Of a stretch of DNA of 64,000 bases, positions 50,216 through 58,547 are shown in pieces. Below the pieces are notes generated by a model. The model was not told the origin of the DNA. It did not search any database and saw only the letters and a program-made list of their open reading frames with translations. Position numbers and translations under genes: made by a program. The DNA lies in NCBI GenBank assembly GCA_035550515.1, contig DASZOZ010000033.1:9734-73733 (forward strand), given 5' to 3'. Numbering within the stretch: the first letter of the stretch is position 1; the number at the start of each line of letters is the position of its first letter. Source of the stretch: DATARH01 sp035550515 (lineage in GTDB: Bacteria > Pseudomonadota > Alphaproteobacteria > ATCC43930 > CGMCC-115725).

Positions 50216-51385
50216 TCATACGCCGAATTCACGCATCAGGCCGCGGCCGATCGCGGCCAGCGGCTGGTAGTCGCGGAGCTCGTTGTAAATCTGCGCCGAG
50301 ACGCGCAGCCACACCGCGCCGTCGATCACCATGACGCCGGCGCTGACGCCATGGGCCTCGCGGAGATGCCGCGCCACGCGCCGCGCCGCGCTACGGTCGG
50401 CGGCGCCGACGCCGGGCAGGCGCACCGAGGCCATCGCCGCGCGGAATTGCGGCGCGGCGGCGACCTCGCTGTTCCAGGCGTCGCGCCACATCTCGGCGGC
50501 GTCGCGCGCCAGCGCGTCGTTATGGGCACGCACTGCCTCGGCGCCGAGGCCGGCGAGATAGTCGAGCGCTTCCGGTACGGCGAGCCAGGGCGAGCTGTCG
50601 CGGGTGCCGCTGAAGTCGAACTCGGCGGCGAAGCCATGCCCGAGGTTGTGCGAGATCGCCACCGGGTGCAGCGCCGCCTGCCGCTCCGGCGCGCACCAGA
50701 TCACCGCGGTGCCGCGCGCCGCAAAGGCCCATTTGTGCAGGTTGGCGACGTAGTAGTCGACCCCGAGCGCGGGCACGTCGAGCGCGATCTGTCCCGGCGC
50801 GTGGGCGCCGTCGACCGCTACGGGCACAGCTCGCGCGCGGCATAATGCGGCCATTTCGCGGATCGGGAACACGACCGCGCCCGCCGAGCTGATGTGGTCG
50901 AAACAAGCGAGCCGCGTGCGCGGCCCGAGCGCCGCGGCGAGCGCGCCGAGCAGCGGCTCGGGATCGATGAACGGCACCGGCACCGGCACGGTGACGACCC
51001 GCGCACCGGCGCGCTCTGCGTAATGGCGCAGCGTGTTGCCGACCGCATTGTAGACCTGCGACAGGCAGAGCAACTCGTCGCCGGGTTCAAGCTTCAGCGA
51101 AGCGATGACCGCACTGGTGCCTTGTGTCGCGTTTTCGAGAAAGGCCCAGTCGTCGCCGCGTCCACCGAGAAACCGCGCGACCCGCTCCGCCGCGGCCCGT
51201 GTCGCGCCCGGCAGCACGTCGCGGTAGAAGCTCGTGGGATCGGCCTCCATGCGCTCGCGCCATGCTTGCGCGGCATCCGTCACCACGCGCGGCGCGGCGC
51301 CGTAGCTGCCGTGGTTGAGATGGGCGACCCCGTCGGCGAGCGAGAAATCCCCCAGCCTCGCATGGCCGAAATCCGGGAAGTTCAC
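50216..51385 (-). CDS. aminotransferase class V, isopenicillin-N epimerase-like
   Basis: 389 residues from a GTG at 51385 overlapping the VOC stop (GTGA). Fold type I PLP enzyme: NATQGTSAVIASL near 72, FDHISSAGAV, VDGAHAPGQI (Asp binding the PLP ring N) and the PLP Lys in ANLHKWAFAARGTAV near 210. The ending (MVIDGAVWLRVSAQIYNE) is that of the epimerase-like group, which also includes cysteine-desulfurase relatives. The reaction is unknown. The tight coupling with a VOC protein suggests a common pathway. Confidence 0.87.
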   Translation of the reverse strand: MNFPDFGHARLGDFSLADGVAHLNHGSYGAAPRVVTDAAQAWRERMEADPTSFYRDVLPGATRAAAERVARFLGGRGDDWAFLENATQGTSAVIASLKLEPGDELLCLSQVYNAVGNTLRHYAERAGARVVTVPVPVPFIDPEPLLGALAAALGPRTRLACFDHISSAGAVVFPIREMAALCRARAVPVAVDGAHAPGQIALDVPALGVDYYVANLHKWAFAARGTAVIWCAPERQAALHPVAISHNLGHGFAAEFDFSGTRDSSPWLAVPEALDYLAGLGAEAVRAHNDALARDAAEMWRDAWNSEVAAAPQFRAAMASVRLPGVGAADRSAARRVARHLREAHGVSAGVMVIDGAVWLRVSAQIYNELRDYQPLAAIGRGLMREFGV

Positions 51386-51930
51386 CGCTGCTCCGCCGCG
51401 AAACGCCGGCTGAACGCCTCCTGCCAGGTCTCGGTCGAGGTAAAGCCGGGGAGCTTGCTGGCATCGGTCCGCGTCGCTTCCTTGAGCGCGGCGTCGTCCT
51501 GGTCGTAATCCACGTCGAAGCGGCAGGGCTGCGTCGCGTGCCACGGTGTCTGGGTGAACACCTCGATCCGGTTGTTCTCGGGGTCGCGGAAATAGACCGA
51601 CCAGGTATTGCCGTGGCTCACCGGCTCGGGCTTGGTGGAGGGCAGGGCGCGGACCTTCTCGTAGACGCGGCGTACCTCGTCGAGGCTGTCGACGCGGAAC
51701 GCGACATGGCCGATGCCGCCGCCCTGGTCGGTCACGTCGCTCGGGATCAGCACGATCTGGTGGTGTTCGTCGGGGCTGTGGCTGAGGAAGATCAGCTCGC
51801 GCCCGGCCGCCGGCCCGGCCGTCAGCAGCCCGCGGTCGCTGACGATAAACCCCATGACCTCGGTATAGAACTGCTCCATCGCCTTCTGGTCGTGGGCGCG
51901 GATCTCAAAATGGCTGACGGTGTAGCTCAT
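51382..51930 (-). CDS. VOC family protein (extradiol dioxygenase/glyoxalase fold)
   Basis: 182 residues, GGGAGGAC before the ATG. Two beta-alpha-beta-beta-beta modules: metal ligands His7 (VSHFEIRA), His in IGHVAFRV near 74 and Glu in NRIEVFTQTPW near 122. These fit a single-metal VOC enzyme such as a type I extradiol dioxygenase or a glyoxalase-type isomerase. A C-terminal ~55-residue extension (from HATQPCRFDVD) is longer than in the shortest members. Coupled to the aminotransferase. Confidence 0.88.
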   Translation of the reverse strand: MSYTVSHFEIRAHDQKAMEQFYTEVMGFIVSDRGLLTAGPAAGRELIFLSHSPDEHHQIVLIPSDVTDQGGGIGHVAFRVDSLDEVRRVYEKVRALPSTKPEPVSHGNTWSVYFRDPENNRIEVFTQTPWHATQPCRFDVDYDQDDAALKEATRTDASKLPGFTSTETWQEAFSRRFAAEQR

Positions 51931-52048
51931 GGTTTCGTCCTCCCGGCATCGGTCCGATGATGCCCCCGTCCTCGGCGGCGGAAAAGCCCTTGCGGCGGGC
52001 CGCCGCTGCCGTTAAGGCGGTGCAGCTTCATGCCACCGGAGATCACCG

Positions 52049-52756
52049 ATGCCCAGCTTCCCGAGCGCCGCCAGCCTCAAAGCCCTCACCCAGTGGGACA
52101 CGCCGACGATCTGCAACGCGTTGGAACTGACCAACCCGGAGCGCCGCGCCTTCGGCTTCACCCGCCGGCCGGTGGTCGCGGCCTTCCCCGAGATGAAGCC
52201 GGTCGTCGCCTTCGCGCGCACCGCCCTGATCCGCTCACGCGAGCCGAACCAGCGCGAGCGCGAGAGCGCCGCCAAGATGCGCATCGGCTATTACGAGCAC
52301 ATCGCCGCGCAGCCGATGCCGTCGATCGCGGTGATCCAGGACATCGATGCGCCGGACACCGGGTTCGGTGCGTTCTGGGGCGAAGTGCAGACCCATGTCC
52401 ATGCCGGGCTCGGCTGCGCCGGGGTGATCACCGACGGTTCGGTGCGCGACCTCGACGCGATGGCGCCCCATTTCGTCGTGCTCGCCGGCTCGATCATGCC
52501 GAGCCACGCGCATGTCCATCTGGTGGATTTCGGCGGCACCGTCAGTGTTTTCGGCATGGTGGTGTCGGCCAACGACATCATCCATTGCGACCGCCACGGC
52601 GCGGTGGTGGTGCCGCATGACGCGGTCGACAAGATCCCGGCGGCGGTCGACCTGCTGACCCGGCGCGAGAAGGTCGTCATCGAAGCCTCGAAGCGGCCCG
52701 GTTTCTCGATCGAAGACCTTCGCCGCGCCTTTGCCGAGCAGAGCGAGATCCACTGA
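52049..52756 (+). CDS. RraA-like/HMG aldolase family protein
   Basis: 235 residues (GGAG before the ATG). DTPTICNALELTNP near residue 15, GFGAFWGEVQTHVHAGLGCAGVITDGSVRDLDAM in the middle and DIIHCDRHGAVVVPHDA near 175. These are the metal-site motifs of the RraA/HMG-CHA aldolase superfamily. As the catalytic GxxxxD-type Arg-Asp (GSVRDLD) is kept, an aldolase or oxaloacetate-decarboxylase activity on aromatic-pathway products is more likely than inhibition of RNase E. Alone on this strand. Confidence 0.86.
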   Translation: MPSFPSAASLKALTQWDTPTICNALELTNPERRAFGFTRRPVVAAFPEMKPVVAFARTALIRSREPNQRERESAAKMRIGYYEHIAAQPMPSIAVIQDIDAPDTGFGAFWGEVQTHVHAGLGCAGVITDGSVRDLDAMAPHFVVLAGSIMPSHAHVHLVDFGGTVSVFGMVVSANDIIHCDRHGAVVVPHDAVDKIPAAVDLLTRREKVVIEASKRPGFSIEDLRRAFAEQSEIH

Positions 52757-52788
52757 AGCAATCGCGTGCCGGTGAAGCCGCGTGCCAC

Positions 52789-53235
52789 CTATCGCGGCGC
52801 GCCGGTGTCGAGCGTGCTGGTCGATTTGGTCGGCGAACCGCCCGGCTCGTGCGACATCGACCGGGTGCGGGAGATCACGTCACCCTGATGCACGCGGGTA
52901 TGGGTCATCGAATGGCTCCATGTCCCTCCCGCCTGGGCCTTGTCGTTCGCCATGCCGTGCAGATTGTCGGCGTTGCCGTTGACGTTACTCTTGCTCATGT
53001 CGTGCGTCCCGCCCGCGGCGCTGCCGCCGGCGCCGAGCGCCGAATCGGTGCCGGACGGGCTGGTTGACGTCGCGCCCAGGCCGAGCGACGAGGCCGAGGT
53101 GCCGCCGGCTGCCGCGCTGCCGCCGGTCCCGCCGGCGGCGGATCCGAGGGCCGTCGGCGGCGCCGCGCCGGCAAGCCCGGCCGAGGCGCCCAGCGCGGCG
53201 GCCAGCGCGGCCGAGAAGATCGTGGTTCGGGTCAT
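52789..53235 (-). CDS. secreted Gly/Ser-rich protein 1
   Basis: 148 residues from ATG 53235 (GTGAGG upstream). Signal peptide about 1-25 (TIFSAALAAALGASAGLAGA, cleavage near AGAAPP). The mature part is Gly/Ser/Ala/Thr-rich with GGTGGSAAAGGTSA; its second half is hydrophilic and His/Ser/Thr-rich (HDMSKSNVNGN, WSHSMTHTRVHQG). No domain known. Last of three such genes read in the same direction (52789-54248). Confidence 0.75.
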   Translation of the reverse strand: MTRTTIFSAALAAALGASAGLAGAAPPTALGSAAGGTGGSAAAGGTSASSLGLGATSTSPSGTDSALGAGGSAAGGTHDMSKSNVNGNADNLHGMANDKAQAGGTWSHSMTHTRVHQGDVISRTRSMSHEPGGSPTKSTSTLDTGAPR

Positions 53236-53242
53236 CGCAACC

Positions 53243-53602
53243 TCACTTCCTGCTGCCGGGATCGACATAGATCGTGCAATCGCCGTTGCTCGACATCACC
53301 GTGGTCGCATTGCGCCCGTTGCTGGCGGTTCCCGCCGTGGCGACGCCGCCGCTGCCGCTGCCGGAATAGACGGTGACGCCGTTGCCGCCGCTGGTGGAGG
53401 CGGAGACATGCCCGCCGCCGGCGGTGACCGTCGATGACAGCGCCCCGGAGGGCGTGCCGCCCTTGCGCTCGACCACCTTGCAGCCGTTGGGGTTGGCGAC
53501 GCTGGGATTGTTGACGCTCCTGGGTTCGGCGAAGGCCGGCGTTTGCGCCAAGGCCATGACACCGAGCCCCAACGCCGCAAGCAAAATCATTTGTCGCTTC
53601 AT
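53243..53602 (-). CDS. secreted Gly/Ser-rich protein 2
   Basis: 119 residues from ATG 53602. Signal peptide about 1-24 (KRQMILLAALGLGVMALAQT, cleavage after AFA). Two Cys (about 39 and 112, GCKVVER and GDCTIYV) could form a disulfide around a Gly/Ser/Thr-rich core (TAGGGHVSASTSGGNGV). No domain known. It begins after the terminator hairpin at 53625-53657 and ends 7 bp before the start of protein 1. Confidence 0.75.
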   Translation of the reverse strand: MKRQMILLAALGLGVMALAQTPAFAEPRSVNNPSVANPNGCKVVERKGGTPSGALSSTVTAGGGHVSASTSGGNGVTVYSGSGSGGVATAGTASNGRNATTVMSSNGDCTIYVDPGSRK

Positions 53603-53624
53603 GGAGGGCCCATCCTTCAGAAAA

Positions 53625-53657
53625 GGAAGGCGCGGCCCACCGAGGGGCCGCGCTTCC
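53625..53657 (-). terminator. Rho-independent terminator after Gly-rich protein 3
   Basis: On the minus strand, GGAAGCGCGGCCC pairs with GGGCCGCGCCTTCC (one bulge) around a short loop, and is followed by CCTTCCTTTTCTG, a T-rich run. It lies 19 bp after the stop of Gly-rich protein 3 and before the start of protein 2. Confidence 0.7.
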
Positions 53658-53675
53658 GTCCGTGCCGGTACCGGT

Positions 53676-54248
53676 CTAGTAGCGGCCGCGATCGCCCTGG
53701 CGGTCGTGGTCGCGGTCATGACGGCCGCGGTTCATGTGCTGGTTGTCCATGTCGCGGCCCGTATTGCCGGCCGAGGACCCGCCGGTGCCCATGGCGGCAT
53801 TGGTCGCGCCGTGGCCCGCGCTCGCCCCACCGGTCCCCAGCGTCGAGGCCGAGCCGCTGCCGTAACGGCCGCCGCCCGCCGACGAGCCGCCGGTGCCCAA
53901 CGCCGCGCCGGTCGAGCCGTGCCCGGCGCTCGCCGCGCCGGTGCCCAGGGTCGAGGCGGAGCCGCTGCCCGTGCCGCCATATCCGGCCGCCGACCCGCCC
54001 GTGCCCAGCGCGGTGCTGGCCGAGCCGTTGCCGGCGGTCGCGGCGCCGGTGCCCAAGGTCGAGGCGCTGCCCGACCCGGTGCCGCCGGCCGAGGAGCCGC
54101 CGGTGCCGATGGCCGTGCCGACCGAGCCGCCGCCCGCCGACGAACCCCCGGCGCCGACGGTCGAGCTGGACTGCGCCAAAGCCAGCGTCGCGGTGCCGGC
54201 CAGCAGACTCGCGGCGAGGGCCGCCATACGCAATTTCTCTGACAACAT
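53676..54248 (-). CDS. secreted Gly/Ser-rich repeat protein 3
   Basis: 190 residues from ATG 54248 (GGAG upstream). Signal peptide about 1-26 (cleavage after ALA in LALAQ). The mature part has three ~36-residue repeats built on GTGGSSAGGTGSGSASTLGTG and GAASAGHGSTGAAL. The tail (RDMDNQHMNRGRHDRDHD) is charged and His/Arg/Asp-rich. Resembles low-complexity surface or matrix proteins of alphaproteobacteria; no domain known. Its own terminator follows, so it may be expressed more than proteins 1 and 2. Confidence 0.78.
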   Translation of the reverse strand: MLSEKLRMAALAASLLAGTATLALAQSSSTVGAGGSSAGGGSVGTAIGTGGSSAGGTGSGSASTLGTGAATAGNGSASTALGTGGSAAGYGGTGSGSASTLGTGAASAGHGSTGAALGTGGSSAGGGRYGSGSASTLGTGGASAGHGATNAAMGTGGSSAGNTGRDMDNQHMNRGRHDRDHDRQGDRGRY

Positions 54249-54584
54249 AGTATTACTCCATTTTCCTTTTGCAGGTTTACCTTCCTCCCGTTCCTCACCT
54301 TGAAAGCGAGAGGGAAACGACACGCGGCAGGGCTGTCGTGACTTTCCTTCCGCCTGCGACATTCACGACGAATAACGAATTGTTGTAGATTGAGTTCCGG
54401 AAATAACTTCCGTATGGATCGCTGATAGCGAAAATCAAGTTAATTTATTTACGCTCTATTGCGTAAACGGATCGCCGTGAGCTGCGCGCGACGTAAAAGC
54501 AGCGGCCGACGCTTCGCTCTTTCGCCGCGTGGCTCGGGCGCGCTAGGCTTCGCCGAGCGGAACACCGTCAAGGGGAGCGAAACG
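54249..54584. other. divergent gene-free spacer with AT-rich core
   Basis: The 336 bp between Gly-rich protein 3 and the ThDP enzyme holds no gene. The segment 54360-54460 is AT-rich (TAATTTATTTACGC). It contains the inverted repeat described at 54448-54467 and CGGAA-ATAAC-TTCCG near 54397. Probably the promoters of both divergent genes. Confidence 0.5.
54448..54467. promoter_or_regulatory. perfect inverted repeat, candidate operator
   Basis: TTTACGC (54448-54454), TCTATT, GCGTAAA (54461-54467): a 7 bp perfect palindrome with a 6 bp spacer, in the divergent spacer 118 bp upstream of the ThDP gene. Confidence 0.45.
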
Positions 54585-56231
54585 ATGCAGGTCATGGACG
54601 CGATCTCGGAAATCCTGAAGCGCGAAGGCGTCAAGACGCTGTTCTGCTTCCCGACCACGCCGATCATCGAGGCGGCGGTCGCGGCGGGGCTGCGGCCGAT
54701 CATCTGCCGCCAGGAGCGTGTCGGCGTGCACATGGCGGACGGCTGCGCCCGGGTGCAGAACGGCAACCCGCCCGGCGTCTTCGCCATGCAATACGGGCCG
54801 GGCGCCGAGAACGCGTTTGCCGGGATCGCCTCGGCCTATTCGGATTCGACGCCGCTTCTGCTGCTGCCGCTCGGCCACCCGCGCGAGACGGCGCATCATT
54901 TCCCGATGTTCAACTCGGTGCGCACCTATTCGACCGTCACCAAGCAGGTCGAGCCGGTGGTGATGCCGGAGCATACGGTCGGCGCGCTGCGCCGCGCGTT
55001 CAACGCGCTGAGGAACGGCCGCTCCGGCCCGGTCATGGTCGAGGTGCCGGCCGATGTGATGACCGCCGATTTCCCCGGCAACGACGTGCATTACGAGCGC
55101 ATCCGCCGCACCCGGTCGGCCGCGGACGACAGCGACATCGACGAGGCGGCGAAAAAGCTGATCGAGGCGCGCTGTCCGATGATCGTCGCCGGCCAAGGGG
55201 TGCTTTACGCCGAGGCCTGCGACGAGCTGCTGCAACTCGCCGAGCTGCTCGATACGCCGGTGATGACGACGACCGACGGCAAGAGCGCGTTCCCCGAAGA
55301 CCACGCGCTGGCGCTCGGCTCCGGCGGCACGGTTTATACCGGGCACGGCCGCCACTTCCTGCACGCGAGCGACCTGATCTTTGCCGTCGGCACCTCGCTC
55401 ACCAAGCACAACATCTCGACGCCGATCATCCCCGACGGCAAGCGCATCATCCACGCCACCAACGACGCGCGCGACCTTTACAAGACGCATCCCTGCGAGC
55501 TGCCGATCCTCGGCGACGCCAAGCTCGTGCTCCGGCAGATGATCGAGGCGGTCACGGACCGGCTCGGCCAGAAGCGACATTCGACCGGCGCGCGCGCCAC
55601 CATCGCCGAGAAGAAGGCCGAGTGGCTGGCGCGCTGGGAGCCCAAGCTGCGCTCGCAGGAGACGCCGATCTGCCCGTATTTCGTGATGTCGGAATTCATG
55701 CGGGTGATCCCGTCGGAGGACGCGATCGTCACGCATGACAGCGGCAGCCCGCGCGACCAGCTGTTGCCGATGTATGTCGCAAAGAAGCCGCGCGGCTATC
55801 TCGGCTGGGGCAAGTCGCACCAGCTCGGCACCGGGCTCGGCCTGGCGATCGGCGCCAAGATGGGCGCGCCCGACAAGATGTGCGTCAACTTCATGGGCGA
55901 TGCGGCGTTCGGCATGACCGGGCTCGATTTCGAGACCGCGGCGCGCAGCGGCATCCCGATCACCACGATCGTGCTCAACAACTCGACGATGGCGATCGAG
56001 ACCCACGCCATGGCCTACAGCCACGAGAAGCACCGCACCCGCGACCTCGGCGGCAACTACGCCAATTTGGCGGCCGATCTCGGCGGCTGGAGCGAGCGCG
56101 TGACCCGCCCCGACGAGGTCGGCCCGGCGATCCTGCGCGCCCGCAAGGTCAACGAAGACGGGCGCGCCGCGCTGTTGGAGTTCGTCACCAGCGCCGAGAC
56201 CGCCTTCTCGCACCGCCGCGGCGCCGCCTAG
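54585..56231 (+). CDS. thiamine-diphosphate-requiring enzyme
   Basis: 548 residues from ATG 54585 (AGGGGAGCG upstream). Superfamily of acetolactate synthase/glyoxylate carboligase: N-terminal TLFCFPTTPIIEAA, activating Glu in CRQERVGVHMADG near 46, middle domain VAGQGVLYAEACDE, and the ThDP motif GDAAFGMTG ending in LNNSTMAIE near 470. FCFPTTP replaces the GxPGG loop, which sets it apart from ALS. Different from the enzyme at 7310-9052. Substrate unknown. Confidence 0.87.
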   Translation: MQVMDAISEILKREGVKTLFCFPTTPIIEAAVAAGLRPIICRQERVGVHMADGCARVQNGNPPGVFAMQYGPGAENAFAGIASAYSDSTPLLLLPLGHPRETAHHFPMFNSVRTYSTVTKQVEPVVMPEHTVGALRRAFNALRNGRSGPVMVEVPADVMTADFPGNDVHYERIRRTRSAADDSDIDEAAKKLIEARCPMIVAGQGVLYAEACDELLQLAELLDTPVMTTTDGKSAFPEDHALALGSGGTVYTGHGRHFLHASDLIFAVGTSLTKHNISTPIIPDGKRIIHATNDARDLYKTHPCELPILGDAKLVLRQMIEAVTDRLGQKRHSTGARATIAEKKAEWLARWEPKLRSQETPICPYFVMSEFMRVIPSEDAIVTHDSGSPRDQLLPMYVAKKPRGYLGWGKSHQLGTGLGLAIGAKMGAPDKMCVNFMGDAAFGMTGLDFETAARSGIPITTIVLNNSTMAIETHAMAYSHEKHRTRDLGGNYANLAADLGGWSERVTRPDEVGPAILRARKVNEDGRAALLEFVTSAETAFSHRRGAA

Positions 56232-56245
56232 ACGGAACGTCCGTC

Positions 56246-56278
56246 GCGGCCGGCGGTTAGAGCAATACCGCCGGCCGC
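56246..56278 (+). terminator. hairpin after the ThDP gene
   Basis: GCGGCCGGCGGT (56246-56257), 9 nt loop, ACCGCCGGCCGC (56267-56278): a perfect 12 bp stem starting 15 bp after the stop. There is no T-tract. Confidence 0.5.
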
Positions 56279-56305
56279 GCTCGCGCCGGTGTGCGAGCGA
56301 TAACG

Positions 56306-57349
56306 ATGGACGATCTTCGACAACCCGTCGGGCTTCGACAACCCGTCCGGCATGAGCATCGGGAGTTCCCGGAAGAGCGGTCCGGAGAACCGCGGGACGC
56401 CGATGGCCGCGGCCGCTCGGCGGTGCAGCCGTCCGACATACCGGCGCGCGGTTGGAAGGATATCGTGCTGCGGGTCTATCGCGGCATCAATGACGACCGC
56501 ATCTTCGCCAACGCGGCGGCGGTCACCTTCTACGCGCTGTTGGCGGTGTTTCCGGGCATTGCCGCGCTGGTGTCGATCTACGCCCTGTTCGCCGACCCGC
56601 ATGTGATCGCGTCGCATCTCGACTCGCTGGCTGGCGTCCTGCCGGGCGGGGCGCTCGATGTGGTGCGCGACCAGCTCCAGCGGCTCACCAGCCAGCCGTC
56701 GTCGAAATTGGGCATCGGCTTGCTGGTCAGCCTGGGCATCTCGCTATGGAGCGCCAATGGCGGGATCAAGGCGCTGTTCGACGCGCTCAATGTCGTCTAC
56801 GAGGAAAAGGAAGCGCGCGGGTTTTTCCGGCTCAACGCGACTTCGCTCGGCTTCACCGCCGGCCTCATCGGCTTTGTGCTGCTGGCGATCGCCGCCCTCG
56901 TCGCGGTGCCCGCGGTGATGGCCTATTTTCCGAGCGCGCTGGCCGAGATGCTGGATTACGCGCGCTGGCCGGTGCTGCTGGTGCTGGTCGCGCTCGCCTT
57001 GTCGCTGATCTACCGCTACGGGCCGAGCCGCCGCAAGCCGCAATGGCGCTGGGTCAGCTGGGGCAGCGCGCTGGCGGCGATCGGCTGGCTCGGGGCGTCG
57101 GCGCTGTTTTCCTGGTACGCCGCCAATTTCGGCAGCTTCAACAAGACCTACGGCTCGCTCGGCGCGGTGATCGGCTTCATGATGTGGATCTGGCTGTCGG
57201 CGATCGTCGTCCTGGCCGGCGGCAAGCTCAACGCCGAGATCGAGCACCAGACGGCGCGCGACTCGACGGAGGGCCGTCCCAAGCCGCCCGGCGCGCGCGC
57301 CGCGAAGATGGCGGACACGCTCGGCCCGCCGCAGGACGGGTGGGGCTAA
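56306..57349 (+). CDS. YihY/BrkB family inner-membrane protein
   Basis: 347 residues from ATG 56306 (an in-frame start at 56291 is possible). A polar N-terminal ~55 residues is followed by six hydrophobic segments and family motifs NAAAVTFYALLAVFPGIAAL near 72, SANGGIKALFDALNVVYEEKE near 155 and NKTYGSLGAVIGFMMWIWLSA near 290. The C-terminal tail is charged. Formerly called ribonuclease BN, which it is not; function in the envelope is unknown. It has a duplicated RQPVGL/RQPVRH at its N-terminus. Confidence 0.87.
   Translation: MDDLRQPVGLRQPVRHEHREFPEERSGEPRDADGRGRSAVQPSDIPARGWKDIVLRVYRGINDDRIFANAAAVTFYALLAVFPGIAALVSIYALFADPHVIASHLDSLAGVLPGGALDVVRDQLQRLTSQPSSKLGIGLLVSLGISLWSANGGIKALFDALNVVYEEKEARGFFRLNATSLGFTAGLIGFVLLAIAALVAVPAVMAYFPSALAEMLDYARWPVLLVLVALALSLIYRYGPSRRKPQWRWVSWGSALAAIGWLGASALFSWYAANFGSFNKTYGSLGAVIGFMMWIWLSAIVVLAGGKLNAEIEHQTARDSTEGRPKPPGARAAKMADTLGPPQDGWG
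56315..56350. repeat. in-frame 18 bp tandem duplication in the YihY gene
   Basis: CTTCGACAACCCGTCGGG (56315-56332) is followed by CTTCGACAACCCGTCCGG (56333-56350), one mismatch, at codons 4-15. Confidence 0.9.
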
Positions 57350-57367
57350 CGCACACCCCGGCGCGGC

Positions 57368-58540
57368 TTACCCCGCCAGTGAATATCTTGGATCGGCCGC
57401 CAGACACACGGCCTCGGGCAGCCCCAGTTCCTTCTTGACCAAATTCGTCCCCAGCACCATCGCCACCATCTTGTATTGCGCGTGGCGGCGGCTCATGCCT
57501 TCGCGCCCCATGCCGCAATCGGAGGAGACCGCCAGCCGTTCCGCCGGGATGTGCTTCAAGGCCTCGCGGACGATGTCGGCCACCTGGTCCGGCCGCTCGA
57601 TCTGCAAGGTGTGATGGTCGATGACGCCGATCACCACCTTCTTGCCGGTGACGATCCGGCCGATCGCCGCCAGGTCGCCGGTGCCGGACGAGCAGGTCTC
57701 GAAGGTCAGCGCATCGGCATCGACCTCGTTGAGCGCTTCCAGGGTCGGCTGGTAGCTCTGGACGTCGCGGAAGATGCGCTGCTGCGCCGGGTTGCCCCAG
57801 CAGGTATGGCACCAGACTTCGGTCTTGCCGCGCAGCCCCTTGACGGTGTTGTTGAAAATCTTGATCAGCTCGGGGCTGTCGAGCCGGCCGAACGGCTTGC
57901 CGCGCGCCGGCACCATGTGGATTTGCGGCTCCTCGAGCTGGATCACCGGGCAGCCGGCATCGGCCAGCGCATTGAGCTCCCGGTTGATCGCCTCGCTGAA
58001 CGCCCAGACGCGCTCGACCGGGTCCTTGTAGTGGTCGTCCTCGACCGCAGCGGCCAACAGCTCGGGCATGATCGTGCCGAACTTGACCGGGCGCGGCGTC
58101 AGGCGCTGGGCGACCTTCCACATCGCCGAATATTGCAGGTCGCCCGGCCCCAGCGGCCCGACGATGCGCGGCACTACCCGCGCCTCGAGCTGGTCGTGCA
58201 GGATCTGCCCGCGCGGCACCGCGGCAAGGTTGACCTTCGGCACGGTCAGCGCGATGTCGCGGGAGAGCCCGGCCATATGGGTCAGCGGATAGCTCTGCCA
58301 GCTCCACCCGCCGATCTCCTCGTCGTAATGCGCGTCCCCGTCGGTGCAGATGTCGAGCCCGGCGATCTCCTGCGCGCGCAGATGGGCCGAGACCGCATCC
58401 TCGTACTGCTCGCGCCAGCGCGCATTGACCATCGCCTCCAGAAAGCTGCGCCGCCCCAGCTGCGCGGTATGCCATGCCGGCCGCGGCAGTGAGCCGATGA
58501 TCGAGGTCGGCAGAACCTTGCCGGCGGTGGCTTTGTCCAT
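57368..58540 (-). CDS. MetE C-terminal-like zinc methyltransferase
   Basis: 390 residues from ATG 58540. It corresponds only to the C-terminal (catalytic) half of cobalamin-independent methionine synthase. Zn ligands expected in that family are visible: His245 and Cys247 in WCHTCWGN, and the late Cys in SSDCGMGREG (about 348). STIIGSLPRP-like TSIIGSLPRP opens the barrel. Such stand-alone proteins transfer methyl groups to thiols from a variety of donors, not always methyl-THF. It overlaps no gene but is 8 bp from the hydrolase on the same strand. Confidence 0.87.
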   Translation of the reverse strand: MDKATAGKVLPTSIIGSLPRPAWHTAQLGRRSFLEAMVNARWREQYEDAVSAHLRAQEIAGLDICTDGDAHYDEEIGGWSWQSYPLTHMAGLSRDIALTVPKVNLAAVPRGQILHDQLEARVVPRIVGPLGPGDLQYSAMWKVAQRLTPRPVKFGTIMPELLAAAVEDDHYKDPVERVWAFSEAINRELNALADAGCPVIQLEEPQIHMVPARGKPFGRLDSPELIKIFNNTVKGLRGKTEVWCHTCWGNPAQQRIFRDVQSYQPTLEALNEVDADALTFETCSSGTGDLAAIGRIVTGKKVVIGVIDHHTLQIERPDQVADIVREALKHIPAERLAVSSDCGMGREGMSRRHAQYKMVAMVLGTNLVKKELGLPEAVCLAADPRYSLAG

Positions 58541-58547
58541 GCGGTCC

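Noticed and set aside
53676..54248. PE/PPE or collagen-like protein
   Set aside because: Gly-rich repeats lack the PE/PPE N-terminus and Gly-X-Y periodicity.
56306..57349. Ribonuclease BN
   Set aside because: The old rbn label for this membrane family was withdrawn; the true RNase BN is a soluble metallo-beta-lactamase protein.
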